From assembly GCF_018829635.1 (NCBI RefSeq), contig NZ_JAHKKG010000018.1, forward strand, positions 1 to 64,000: a DNA stretch of 64,000 nt, in the 5' to 3' direction. This stretch comes from Paractinoplanes bogorensis. GTDB lineage: Bacteria > Actinomycetota > Actinomycetes > Mycobacteriales > Micromonosporaceae. Within the stretch, counting starts at the first letter, position 1, and each line of letters opens with the position of its first letter. Below are positions 35,093 through 42,989 of this stretch, piece after piece. Under the pieces are notes generated by a model that saw nothing but the letters and a program-made list of their open reading frames with translations, searched no databases and was not told the origin of the DNA. A program made the translations under genes and the position numbers.

Positions 35093-35509
35093 TCAGGCCA
35101 CTGTTCGGCTGTTCAAGGTCAGCGCGTGTGCGTCGGTGTCGGGCTCGTCGAGGCCGAAACTCAGGATTCGCTTCGGGTGGATTCGGATGATCGGGGCCGG
35201 TGAGTCGTAAGCCGAGTCGGTGGGGTGGTCCAAGGCCTCGGCCGTGCCGCGGATTTCCAGGCAGCGCACCCGCCACGGATTTGTGGACGGCAGGTCGTCG
35301 ACGACGAAGGCGATCTGGCCCGTCGCCGCCACGTTTCGGTATTTGCGGCTCTCGTCCATGTGGAAACCCGCGATGTCGATCGTGCCGGTCCGGGCGTTGT
35401 GGCGGAAACCGACGGGACTGTTCTGCAGCGTGCCGTCGGGGCGCAGGGTGGCCAGGCGGCCCAGGGGCTGGCTCGACAGATAGGCGAGTTCGGACTCGGT
35501 GAAACTCAT
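35093..35509 (-). CDS. PPOX-class F420-dependent oxidoreductase
   Basis: A 138-residue split-barrel protein. LATLRPDGTLQNSPVGF, FHMDESRKYRNVAATG and IAFVVDDLPST are typical of F420/FMN-dependent PPOX proteins, which reduce biliverdin, fatty acids or unknown substrates. The start is the ATG at 35509. It converges with the DUF6928-like gene at a CCCGTACGGG-containing junction. Confidence 0.85.
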   Translation of the reverse strand: MSFTESELAYLSSQPLGRLATLRPDGTLQNSPVGFRHNARTGTIDIAGFHMDESRKYRNVAATGQIAFVVDDLPSTNPWRVRCLEIRGTAEALDHPTDSAYDSPAPIIRIHPKRILSFGLDEPDTDAHALTLNSRTVA

Positions 35510-35658
35510 CCGGTCAGGCTGCTACCTCAACCTATGTTGAAGTCAAGTCACCCGGCAAAACGGGGCAATTTGCGGAGTACTCTTCGGCGGGGCGGTCCAC
35601 CGAGGCACGGGCCGGCCTGGGACGTCACTCAGCGTTGAGAAAGGACGGTGTCGGCTCC

Positions 35659-36774
35659 ATGAAGGTCGGCATTCCCAGCGAGGTCAAGAACAACGAGTTC
35701 CGCGTGGCCATCACGCCCGCGGGTGTCTACGAATTCCGCCGGGCCGGGCACGACATCTATGTGCAGGCGGGAGCGGGCCACGGGTCGTCGATCACCGACG
35801 GTGACTACATCGCGGCCGGCGCGACCATCCTCGACACCGCCGACGAGGTGTGGGGTGCGGCCGACCTGATCCTCAAGGTCAAGGAGCCGATCGCCGAGGA
35901 GTACGGGCGGATGCGGGCCGGGCAGGTGCTCTTCACCTATCTGCACCTGGCCGCGTCGAAGGAGTGCACCGACGCGCTCATCGACCGGCGGGTCACCGGC
36001 ATCGCGTACGAGACGGTGGAACTGCCCGATCGCTCGCTGCCCCTGCTGGCCCCGATGAGTGAGGTCGCCGGGCGTCTCGCGCCGCAGGTCGGGGCCTATC
36101 ACATGATGCGCTCGGGCGGCGGTCGTGGCGTTCTGATGGGTGGCGTCCCGGGTGTCTACGCGGCCAAGGTCGTGGTCATCGGCGCCGGTGTGTCCGGCAT
36201 GAACGCGGCCGCGATCGCGCTCGGCATGCAGGCCGAGATCCTGGTGCTCGACCGCAACATCGCGCGGCTGCGGGCGGCCGACGCCGACTACCGGGGGCAT
36301 CTGCAGACCGTGGCCTCCAACGCGTACGAGGTGGAGAAGGCCGTGCTCGACGCCGACCTGGTCATCGGCGCCGTGCTGATCCCGGGGGCGAAGGCGCCCA
36401 ACCTGGTCTCCAACGAGCTCGTCTCGCGGATGAAGCCGGGCAGCGTGCTGGTCGACATTTCGATCGACCAGGGTGGCTGCTTCGAAGACTCACGCCCCAC
36501 GACGCACGCCGACCCGGTCTACAAGGTGCACCAGTCGCTGTTCTACTGCGTCGCCAACATGCCGGGCGCGGTCCCGCACACGAGCACGTACGCACTCACC
36601 AACGTCACCCTGCCGTACGCGCTGGAACTGGCCAACCTCGGCTGGCGGGATGCCCTGCGAGCCGACCGCGCGCTCGCACTGGGTCTGAACACCCATGACG
36701 GGCACGTCACCTACGGACCGGTCGCGGAGGCGCACGGCATGCCGACCCTCGAGCTCGCCGAGGTGCTGAACTAG
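35659..36774 (+). CDS. ald: Alanine dehydrogenase
   Basis: A 371-residue NAD-dependent enzyme that interconverts L-alanine and pyruvate plus ammonia. Features: MKVGIPSEVKNNEFRVAITP start, catalytic Lys in DLILKVKEP and His in FTYLHLAAS, and the NAD-binding Rossmann loop VVVIGAGVSGMNAAAIALGM near residue 170. ATG 35659 is preceded by GAAAGGACGG at moderate spacing. It lies 4 nt from xerD; this neighbourhood is conserved in Streptomyces. Confidence 0.97.
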   Translation: MKVGIPSEVKNNEFRVAITPAGVYEFRRAGHDIYVQAGAGHGSSITDGDYIAAGATILDTADEVWGAADLILKVKEPIAEEYGRMRAGQVLFTYLHLAASKECTDALIDRRVTGIAYETVELPDRSLPLLAPMSEVAGRLAPQVGAYHMMRSGGGRGVLMGGVPGVYAAKVVVIGAGVSGMNAAAIALGMQAEILVLDRNIARLRAADADYRGHLQTVASNAYEVEKAVLDADLVIGAVLIPGAKAPNLVSNELVSRMKPGSVLVDISIDQGGCFEDSRPTTHADPVYKVHQSLFYCVANMPGAVPHTSTYALTNVTLPYALELANLGWRDALRADRALALGLNTHDGHVTYGPVAEAHGMPTLELAEVLN

Positions 36775-36778
36775 ACCG

Positions 36779-37690
36779 GTGACCGTCCAACGCGCGATCC
36801 AGGCCTACCTCGACCATCTGACTGTCGAGCGTGGGCTGTCGCGCAACACCCTTTCCTCCTACGGGCGTGACCTCGAACGCTACGCGCAGGCGCTCGCCGC
36901 CGACGGGATCGATGATCTCGCCGCGGTGGGCGCCGGCCGGATCACCGCGCACCTGGCCACGCTGCGCGACGAGGGGCTGGCCGCGTCGTCGGCCGCCCGG
37001 GCGATCAGCGCGGTGCGCGGGCTGCACAAGTTCGCCGCGCGTGAGGGGCTGGTCGGCACCGACGTCGCGGCCGAGGTGCGTCCGCCCGCGCCGGCCCGGC
37101 GGCTGCCCAAGGCCCTCGACGTCGACCAGGTCGGCCGGTTGCTCGCGGTGCCCGACGACAGCCCGCTCGGCCTGCGCGACAAAGCACTTCTCGAGTTCCT
37201 TTACGGTACGGGCGCACGCATCTCTGAAGCTGTCGGCGCGGCCATCGACGACCTCGACCTCGGCGCCGAACCGGCCGCGATCCTGCACGGCAAGGGCGGG
37301 CGGACACGTCTCGTCCCGGTCGGCGGGTTCGCCAAATCGGCGGTGGAGGCCTACCTCGTACGGGGAAGGCCTCTGCTTGTCGCCAAAGGCAAGGGGACGC
37401 CGGCGATTTTTCTGAACGCGCGTGGCGGGCGGTTGTCGCGGCAGAGCGCATGGACGATTCTGCATCGCGCCGCGTCCGCCGCCGGGCTGCCGATCGAGGG
37501 TCCGCACGCGGTGAGCCCGCACACGCTGCGGCACTCGTATGCCACTCATCTGCTCGATGGAGGAGCCGACGTACGCGTCGTCCAGGAGCTGCTCGGGCAC
37601 GCCTCGGTGACCACCACGCAGGTGTACACGCTGGTCACGGTGGACCGACTTCGTGAGGTGTACGCGACCGCACACCCCCGCGCTCGTTAG
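36779..37690 (+). CDS. xerD: Tyrosine recombinase XerD
   Basis: A 303-residue protein. The SAM-like N-domain (residues 1-95) is followed by the catalytic domain with Arg (GARISEA near 145), HTLRHSYATHL (His/Arg near 246-249), GHASVTTTQVYT (His and Tyr near 270-280). It resolves chromosome dimers at dif with XerC and FtsK. Start GTG 36779 lies 4 nt after ald. Confidence 0.93.
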   Translation: MTVQRAIQAYLDHLTVERGLSRNTLSSYGRDLERYAQALAADGIDDLAAVGAGRITAHLATLRDEGLAASSAARAISAVRGLHKFAAREGLVGTDVAAEVRPPAPARRLPKALDVDQVGRLLAVPDDSPLGLRDKALLEFLYGTGARISEAVGAAIDDLDLGAEPAAILHGKGGRTRLVPVGGFAKSAVEAYLVRGRPLLVAKGKGTPAIFLNARGGRLSRQSAWTILHRAASAAGLPIEGPHAVSPHTLRHSYATHLLDGGADVRVVQELLGHASVTTTQVYTLVTVDRLREVYATAHPRAR

Positions 37691-37804
37691 AGAGTGCGCA
37701 CCCATAGATGGCGACACGCCGACGACTGACCCCGGAACGATGCTTGTCGTGGCGTACAGTCGGGCAACGACTCCGGCTGCACGTGTCGGAAGGGGGCGAG
37801 GGTC

Positions 37805-38737
37805 ATGGCGGGCAACGGCGATCGGGCAGAGGCCTGGACCTCTGCGCTCCGGGAGCAGCAGGGCAGCATGGACCTGGGCGCCGACCTGGGCCCGGCCGAC
37901 CCCACGGCATACACGATGCGCCGGCCGATCCCCGAGCCGATGCCGACCGACCGGCACGGCCCGGCGCGGATCATCGCCCTCGCCAATCAGAAGGGTGGCG
38001 TCGGCAAGACCACGACGACGATCAACCTGGGCGCGGCGCTGGCCGAGTACGGCCGCAAGGTGCTTCTCGTCGACTTCGACCCGCAGGGTGCCTGCTCGGT
38101 CGGGCTGGGCGTCAACCCGCACAACCTCGACCTGAGCATCTACAACCTGCTCATGCAGGACGACGTCACCGCCGAAGACGTCATCATCAAGACCGATGTC
38201 GCGGGCCTGCACCTGCTGCCGGCCAACATCGACCTGTCGGCGGCCGAGATCCAGCTGGTCAACGAGGTCGCCCGCGAGATGGCGCTGGCCCGGGTGCTGC
38301 GCTCGGTCCGTAAGGAATACGACTTCATCCTGATCGACTGCCAGCCCTCGCTGGGCCTGCTGGCGATCAACGCGCTGACCATCGCGCACGGTGTGCTCAT
38401 CCCGCTCGAGTGCGAGTTCTTCTCGCTTCGCGGGGTGGCGCTGCTGCTCGACACGATCGACAAGGTGCGCGAGCGGCTCAACTTCGACCTCGAGCTCGAG
38501 GGCATCCTCGCCACCATGTACGACTCCCGCACCACCCACTGCCGCCAGGTGCTGCAGCGGGTGGTCGAGGCGTTCGGCGACAAGGTCTACCAGACCGTCA
38601 TCACCAAGACGGTCAAGTTCCCCGAGTCCACCGTGGCCGGCGCGCCGATCCTGACGCTCGACCCGGCCTCCTCCGGTGCCCGCAACTACCGCCAGCTGGC
38701 CCGCGAGGTCATCGCGGCGAAGGCCGAGCGCGGCTGA
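37805..38737 (+). CDS. parA: ParA/Soj-family ATPase
   Basis: A 310-residue protein with a 50-residue variable N-terminus, then deviant Walker A ANQKGGVGKTTTTINL near residue 60, switch I (DFDPQGACSVGLGV) and Walker B-like FILIDCQPSLGLLAINAL. This ParA, next to xerD and scpAB, is the orphan actinobacterial paralogue at this locus, distinct from the origin-proximal parAB. It likely helps segregation or scaffolds ScpAB. GGAAGGGGGCGAGGGTC precedes the ATG. Confidence 0.9.
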   Translation: MAGNGDRAEAWTSALREQQGSMDLGADLGPADPTAYTMRRPIPEPMPTDRHGPARIIALANQKGGVGKTTTTINLGAALAEYGRKVLLVDFDPQGACSVGLGVNPHNLDLSIYNLLMQDDVTAEDVIIKTDVAGLHLLPANIDLSAAEIQLVNEVAREMALARVLRSVRKEYDFILIDCQPSLGLLAINALTIAHGVLIPLECEFFSLRGVALLLDTIDKVRERLNFDLELEGILATMYDSRTTHCRQVLQRVVEAFGDKVYQTVITKTVKFPESTVAGAPILTLDPASSGARNYRQLAREVIAAKAERG

Positions 38738-38740
38738 CCC

Positions 38741-39409
38741 GTGCTCTTCGCTCTCGGGGAACCAGTGGCGTTCGTTGCCCTGGTCGTCTCATTCGTGCTC
38801 GGCATCGTGCTGCGTGCCGTCGCCATCCGCCTGACCGCCCGCACGCTGGGCCTGGCCGACCGGCGTGACTCGGTCGCGCCCCGCCTGCGCGAAGACGTCG
38901 ACCCGTTCGGCGCCGTCGCGGCCGCACTCGGCGGCATGGGCTGGGGCAAGATGCTCTCGGTCGACGACGTGCCCCGCTATCAGGGCCGCGGCAAGGCCAT
39001 CGCGGTGTTCGCAGCCGGGCCGGCGGTCTGCATCCTGGCCTCTCAACTTCTTCTGCTCTCGTACGCGTTGACCTACCCCAACAATGTTCTGTCGGTCATC
39101 GGACCGGCCGACGTCCTGCTCGGTATCGGCCTGCCGATCGCGCATCAGGTGATGTTGTCGCTGGGCGTGGGACTGCTCAGCTTCGGCATCCTGGCGCTGA
39201 TCCCGATCCCGCCGCTCGACGGATTCGGCATCCTCTACAACGCCGTCCGCAAGCCTGGCCAGGCTCTTCAGTGGATGCGGCTGTGGTTCGAGGACAAGAA
39301 CATCGGCATCCTCGTGCTGCTGATCCTGTGCCTGTTCCCGTTCGGGATGCCGTTCCTGTTGCAGATCCTGAACGCGCTCGGCCTGGTCTTCGTACGCGTC
39401 TGGGGTTAG
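38741..39409 (+). CDS. Site-2-protease-like membrane protein lacking HExxH
   Basis: A 222-residue protein with about 4-5 transmembrane helices. It has the layout of short M50 peptidases, including PFGAVAAALGG and a C-terminal IPIPPLDGFGILY (family NxxPxxxLDG). In place of HExxH, the first helix reads LRAVAIRLTARTLGLAD, with no zinc-binding His/Glu pair. It is probably a catalytically dead homologue with a scaffold or chaperone role. GTG 38741 begins 3 nt after parA. A MITE-like element abuts its stop codon. Confidence 0.72.
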   Translation: MLFALGEPVAFVALVVSFVLGIVLRAVAIRLTARTLGLADRRDSVAPRLREDVDPFGAVAAALGGMGWGKMLSVDDVPRYQGRGKAIAVFAAGPAVCILASQLLLLSYALTYPNNVLSVIGPADVLLGIGLPIAHQVMLSLGVGLLSFGILALIPIPPLDGFGILYNAVRKPGQALQWMRLWFEDKNIGILVLLILCLFPFGMPFLLQILNALGLVFVRVWG

Positions 39410-39521
39410 GGCCTGTGTCGACTTAGGGGCCGGGCTGCGGCGTGGCCCAGCCGCCGTCTGCCCGCACGCCGCGAACCTGGACCTCGCCTCGCTCCGACCC
39501 CTAAGTCGACACAGGCCCTTA
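39406..39521. mobile_element. 116-bp MITE-like element with 24-bp terminal inverted repeats
   Basis: The left end (39406-39429, beginning TTAGGGCCTGTG) and right end (39498-39521) are inverted repeats with 23 of 24 positions matching. The 68-bp interior encodes nothing. The left end overlaps the stop codon of the preceding gene (TAG 39407-39409). The transposase is not in the window, so mobilisation in trans is implied. Confidence 0.75.
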
Positions 39522-39561
39522 CCCCCTATTCGTGCCTCAGGGAGATAACCGGAGGTATTTG

Positions 39562-39597
39562 GTGGCGCGATGGGCGCACTCTGTGAGTAGCCCGTAA
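39562..39597 (+). other. Possible leader peptide ORF
   Basis: GTG at 39562 encodes 11 residues ending TAA 39595-39597, with GGAGG 6 nt upstream. It precedes the 84-residue gene by 22 nt. It could be a regulatory leader or coincidence. Confidence 0.25.
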
Positions 39598-39619
39598 CTC
39601 TCCTGTGGAGATGATTGAG

Positions 39620-39874
39620 ATGCGCAGTCAGGTTCTCGCCGCTCGCGCCGCCGCCCTGTTCGCCAGTGACCTGCCCTGCGGAACCCGGCCCGGCCCCGAA
39701 CTCATCGAAGCCGCCATCGCCGACGCCGTCCGCACCCGTGGCGGGACCCGGGGATGTGTGGCCGCTCTCGCCGCCGCATACGGCGACTACCCGGAGACGG
39801 CAGTCGTCCGCATGCGGTGGGCGCGCAGTGTTGTCCAGGGTCTTTACTCGCCCGATCTGGTGCTGGCCGCTTAG
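39620..39874 (+). CDS. Small hypothetical protein
   Basis: An 84-residue protein (MRSQVLAARAAALFASDLPC start) with helical content and a single Cys-containing segment GGTRGCVAALAAAYGDYPE. ATG 39620 has GGAG upstream at 9 nt; GTG 39605 and ATG 39611 are in frame. The function is unknown. Confidence 0.55.
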   Translation: MRSQVLAARAAALFASDLPCGTRPGPELIEAAIADAVRTRGGTRGCVAALAAAYGDYPETAVVRMRWARSVVQGLYSPDLVLAA

Positions 39875-39900
39875 CTCCCTACTGGGGACTGATCACGGCT

Positions 39901-40317
39901 CTACTGCGGGGTGATCACGGCGATCGGGAACTTGCGGTCGGTCTTGGTCTCGTAGTCGGCGGCGTCCGGCCAGTAGGCCCGCCAGATGCCGTAGACCCGC
40001 TCCCACTCGTCGTCGCGGCCTGGCCGGACCACGCGGTGGTCGGCCTTGAGCGTCTCGGTGCCGAGCTCGATGGTGACGGGGCCGTCGAGGGCCTCCAGGT
40101 TGGCGACCCACTGCGGGTCGTTCGGCGCGCCGCCCGCGCTGCCGCACAGCAGGTAGGTGTCGCCGTCCGGGGCGGCGACCAGGGGATTGATGGTGAGCTT
40201 GCCGGACTTGCGGCCGGGCGTGTGCAGCAGGAGGGTCGTCTTGCCCTCCCAGTGCCCGCCGAGCACGCCGTCGGAGGCCCGGAAATTCTCGATCACGGAG
40301 TCGTTGAACGAAGCCAT
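39901..40317 (-). CDS. Deazaflavin (F420)-dependent nitroreductase family protein
   Basis: A 138-residue Ddn-like protein. GHWEGKTTLLLHTPGRKSGK near residues 20-40 and APDGDTYLLCGSAGGAPNDP match the F420-dependent DDN family, which reduces nitroimidazoles or quinones. Start ATG at 40317 (MASFNDSV). It is divergent from the GyrI-like gene. Confidence 0.88.
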   Translation of the reverse strand: MASFNDSVIENFRASDGVLGGHWEGKTTLLLHTPGRKSGKLTINPLVAAPDGDTYLLCGSAGGAPNDPQWVANLEALDGPVTIELGTETLKADHRVVRPGRDDEWERVYGIWRAYWPDAADYETKTDRKFPIAVITPQ

Positions 40318-40359
40318 ACCGAGAAGGTTAGTTGACGAAGAAAGTTCTTGCTGCGCCTC

Positions 40360-40365
40360 TATTGT
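40360..40365 (+). promoter_or_regulatory. Candidate -10 box for a leaderless gene
   Basis: TATTGT lies exactly 6 nt before the GTG start at 40372, the spacing typical of leaderless actinobacterial transcripts. No ribosome-binding site is present, which supports leaderless translation. Confidence 0.4.
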
Positions 40366-40371
40366 GGTGCC

Positions 40372-40938
40372 GTGGCGGATAAGGTCGACCTCAAGCGGGC
40401 TATTGACGCTTATCGGGCGCGGGCCGGCGTATTTCGGATCGTCGACGTGCCGCCGATGCGGTACCTGATGGTCGACGGGCACGGGGATCCCAATGTGGGG
40501 ACCGCGTTCCAAGACGCGGTCGAGGCGCTCTACCCCGTCGCGTACAAGCTGAAGTTCGCTTCGCGTGACGCTGGTCGTGACTATGTGGTGCCGCCGCTCG
40601 AGGGGCTGTGGTGGGCCGACGACATGGACTCGTTCACCGCTCAGCGGGACAAGTCGCGGTGGGACTGGACCCTCATGATCATGGTGCCGGACTGGGTCGA
40701 CACTTCTTCAGTGCCTTCCTCCGTACGTATCGAGACGCTTTCCGAGGGTCGCTGCGTGCAGACGTTGCACGTCGGGGCGTACGACGACGAGGCTGCGGTG
40801 CTCGAACGGATGCACACCTCGTTCATTCCGGAGAACGGGCTCCGGATGACCGGCCGGCACCACGAGATCTATCTGAGCGACCGGCGTAAGACCGAGCCCG
40901 CCAAACTCCGGACGATCCTCCGTCAGCCGGTCGCCTGA
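40372..40938 (+). CDS. GyrI-like small-molecule-binding domain protein
   Basis: A 188-residue protein. GVFRIVDVPPMRYLMVDGHG and the paired beta-alpha-beta halves fit GyrI-like ligand-binding proteins, though it lacks a DNA-binding N-terminus. Possible roles are ligand sensing or antibiotic sequestration. GTG 40372 has an apparent -10 box 6 nt upstream and no Shine-Dalgarno sequence. Confidence 0.78.
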   Translation: MADKVDLKRAIDAYRARAGVFRIVDVPPMRYLMVDGHGDPNVGTAFQDAVEALYPVAYKLKFASRDAGRDYVVPPLEGLWWADDMDSFTAQRDKSRWDWTLMIMVPDWVDTSSVPSSVRIETLSEGRCVQTLHVGAYDDEAAVLERMHTSFIPENGLRMTGRHHEIYLSDRRKTEPAKLRTILRQPVA

Positions 40939-41021
40939 CACCAGTCACCGGGCGGCTGCTCCGGCGTTGATCAACTGTGAGCCGGGAGCAGGTTGTCGGA
41001 GCCGTGGTCTACGGTCAGTTC

Positions 41022-42989
41022 GTGCCTGAAGAGTCGACCCATCCGCCCGCCGGTGAGCCCGCCGCCGCGCAGGTTTCCCCTGCGCCGGTCGACGCTGAGG
41101 GCAACCCCATTGACGAGAGCAAGTTTCTCGTACGCCTCGACAACTTCACCGGTCCGTTCGACCTGCTGCTGCAGCTGATCGGCAAGCACAAGCTCGACGT
41201 CACCGAGGTCGCGCTGCACCAGGTGACCGACGACTTCATCGCCTACATCCGGGCCATGGGCGACGACTGGGATCTCGGCGAGGCGAGCGAGTTCCTGCTG
41301 GTCGCGGCCACCCTGCTCGACCTCAAGGCGGCCCGGCTGCTGCCCGCGGCCGACGTCGAGGACGAAGAGGACCTGGCGCTGCTCGAAGCGCGCGACCTGC
41401 TGTTCGCGCGGCTGCTGCAATACAAGGCGTACAAGGAAGCCGCCGCCCACATCATGGAGCTCGAGGGCACCGGCATGCGGCGCTGGCCCCGGCTCGTGAC
41501 GATGGAAGCCCGGTATGCCGAGGCGCTGCCCGACCTCGTACTGGGAATCGGTCCGGAGCGTCTGTTCAAGCTGGCGCTCAAGCAGTTCGCGCCCAAGCCC
41601 GGGCCGCCGCAGGTGTCGATCGCGCACATCCACCAGGTGCGGGTCAGCGTCCGCGAGCATGCGGCCCTGCTGCGCGACCGTTTGCGCCGGGCCGGGTCGG
41701 CGACGTTCAGCCTGCTCGTCGCCGACTGCGACAACACGCTCGAAGTGGTGGCGCGGTTCCTGGCGTTGCTCGAGCTCTACCGCGAAGGGCTGATCGACTT
41801 CGAGCAGCCGGTGTCGCTCGACGAGCTGACGGTCCGCTGGATCGGCGGCGACGCGGAGGACGCCGAACTCGACATCGACGACTACGAGGGCACGAAACCG
41901 GAGGTGGACACGGCCGCCCTCGACCCGGATGCGCCGCCCGCCGACGATGCTGAGCTCGACGAGGCGCTTCTCGCTGATGATGGCGAGGGCGAGCCGCTTT
42001 CCAGCGACGAGGACGACGATTCGGGGCCGGATTATCGGCGTGTGCTGGCCGCTCGTGCGGGCGGCGACGAGGATGCGTCGTCGGGTTCTGTCGGTCGTGG
42101 GTCGTTGGACGCCGACTTCGATTCACTCGCTGATTCCGATTCAGTCGCTGACTTCGATGACGATGAGCTGCTCGACGACGATGAGCTGAACGACGACGAG
42201 AAGCCGGTGCGGGGGTACCTCCGGGTGCTGGCCGGTGAAACGGGCGCTCCCTCGGGCGGCGGGGGCGCGTCGTCTGAGGCTGATCCCGATGACGGTGAGC
42301 GGCCCGGCAACGATGACGTGTCGATCGACGGCAACGAGGAGTCGGTGCGGGGCCACCTCCAGGTGCCGGCCGGCGAAACGGACGCTCCCGCGGACGCCGA
42401 GCCCGTCGACGAAGGCCCGTCGTCCGACTCGGTTGGGCGTGCGTTGCCCGACTCGGTCGGGCGTGGGCTGTCCGACTCGGAAATGCGTGTCGTTGCCGAG
42501 GACCGTGACCTGCTCGATGACGGTGACAAGTCGGTTCCGGGGCATCGGCAGCTGTCGGGTGATGTCGACGTCACGACACACGACGTGCGCCCTGGCATCG
42601 GTGTGAGCTCGTTCTCCGATGCTGACGAGCCGCTGCGGGACGAGGGCGGTCGGCGGCCTCCGGTGACTACCAGCCCGGTAGTGCCCGCGGATGGGAGTGG
42701 CGATTCCGGGACGATCGCGGGCAGTGCATCGCCGGCGAGTGAGGCTGCCGGTGGCATGCCTGGGTTTGACCATGTGTCGGAGCCCGACGGGCAGACAGGC
42801 GGAGCCGGCCCCGCCGGCGAGCTGCGAGCGCCCGGCCTGCGGGCTGATTCCGCTGCGCCTTCGGAGAGCGGCGGTCGGTTGGATTCGGGGGCCGACACTC
42901 CGGGAACGGGTGATCGAGGTGCTGGTGCCCGGCTTGACGGGCGTGATGATCTTGGTGGGGAAGACGACGACGCGGAGGAGCGATCGTGA
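41022..42989 (+). CDS. scpA: Segregation and condensation protein ScpA with long acidic extension
   Basis: A 655-residue kleisin. The conserved part (about residues 30-285: KFLVRLDNFTGPFDLLLQLI, LGEASEFLLVAATLLDLKAA, LELYREGLIDFEQPVSLDEL) binds SMC. Residues about 290-655 are acidic, low complexity, with repeated VRGYLRVLAGETG / VRGHLQVPAGETD and SVGRGLSDS. Typical ScpA has 250-300 residues, so more than half the protein is extra. Start choice: GTG 41022 has TACGGT 6 nt upstream (leaderless pattern); GTG 40977 is an alternative that adds 15 residues. It overlaps scpB by GTGA. Confidence 0.9.
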   Translation: MPEESTHPPAGEPAAAQVSPAPVDAEGNPIDESKFLVRLDNFTGPFDLLLQLIGKHKLDVTEVALHQVTDDFIAYIRAMGDDWDLGEASEFLLVAATLLDLKAARLLPAADVEDEEDLALLEARDLLFARLLQYKAYKEAAAHIMELEGTGMRRWPRLVTMEARYAEALPDLVLGIGPERLFKLALKQFAPKPGPPQVSIAHIHQVRVSVREHAALLRDRLRRAGSATFSLLVADCDNTLEVVARFLALLELYREGLIDFEQPVSLDELTVRWIGGDAEDAELDIDDYEGTKPEVDTAALDPDAPPADDAELDEALLADDGEGEPLSSDEDDDSGPDYRRVLAARAGGDEDASSGSVGRGSLDADFDSLADSDSVADFDDDELLDDDELNDDEKPVRGYLRVLAGETGAPSGGGGASSEADPDDGERPGNDDVSIDGNEESVRGHLQVPAGETDAPADAEPVDEGPSSDSVGRALPDSVGRGLSDSEMRVVAEDRDLLDDGDKSVPGHRQLSGDVDVTTHDVRPGIGVSSFSDADEPLRDEGGRRPPVTTSPVVPADGSGDSGTIAGSASPASEAAGGMPGFDHVSEPDGQTGGAGPAGELRAPGLRADSAAPSESGGRLDSGADTPGTGDRGAGARLDGRDDLGGEDDDAEERS

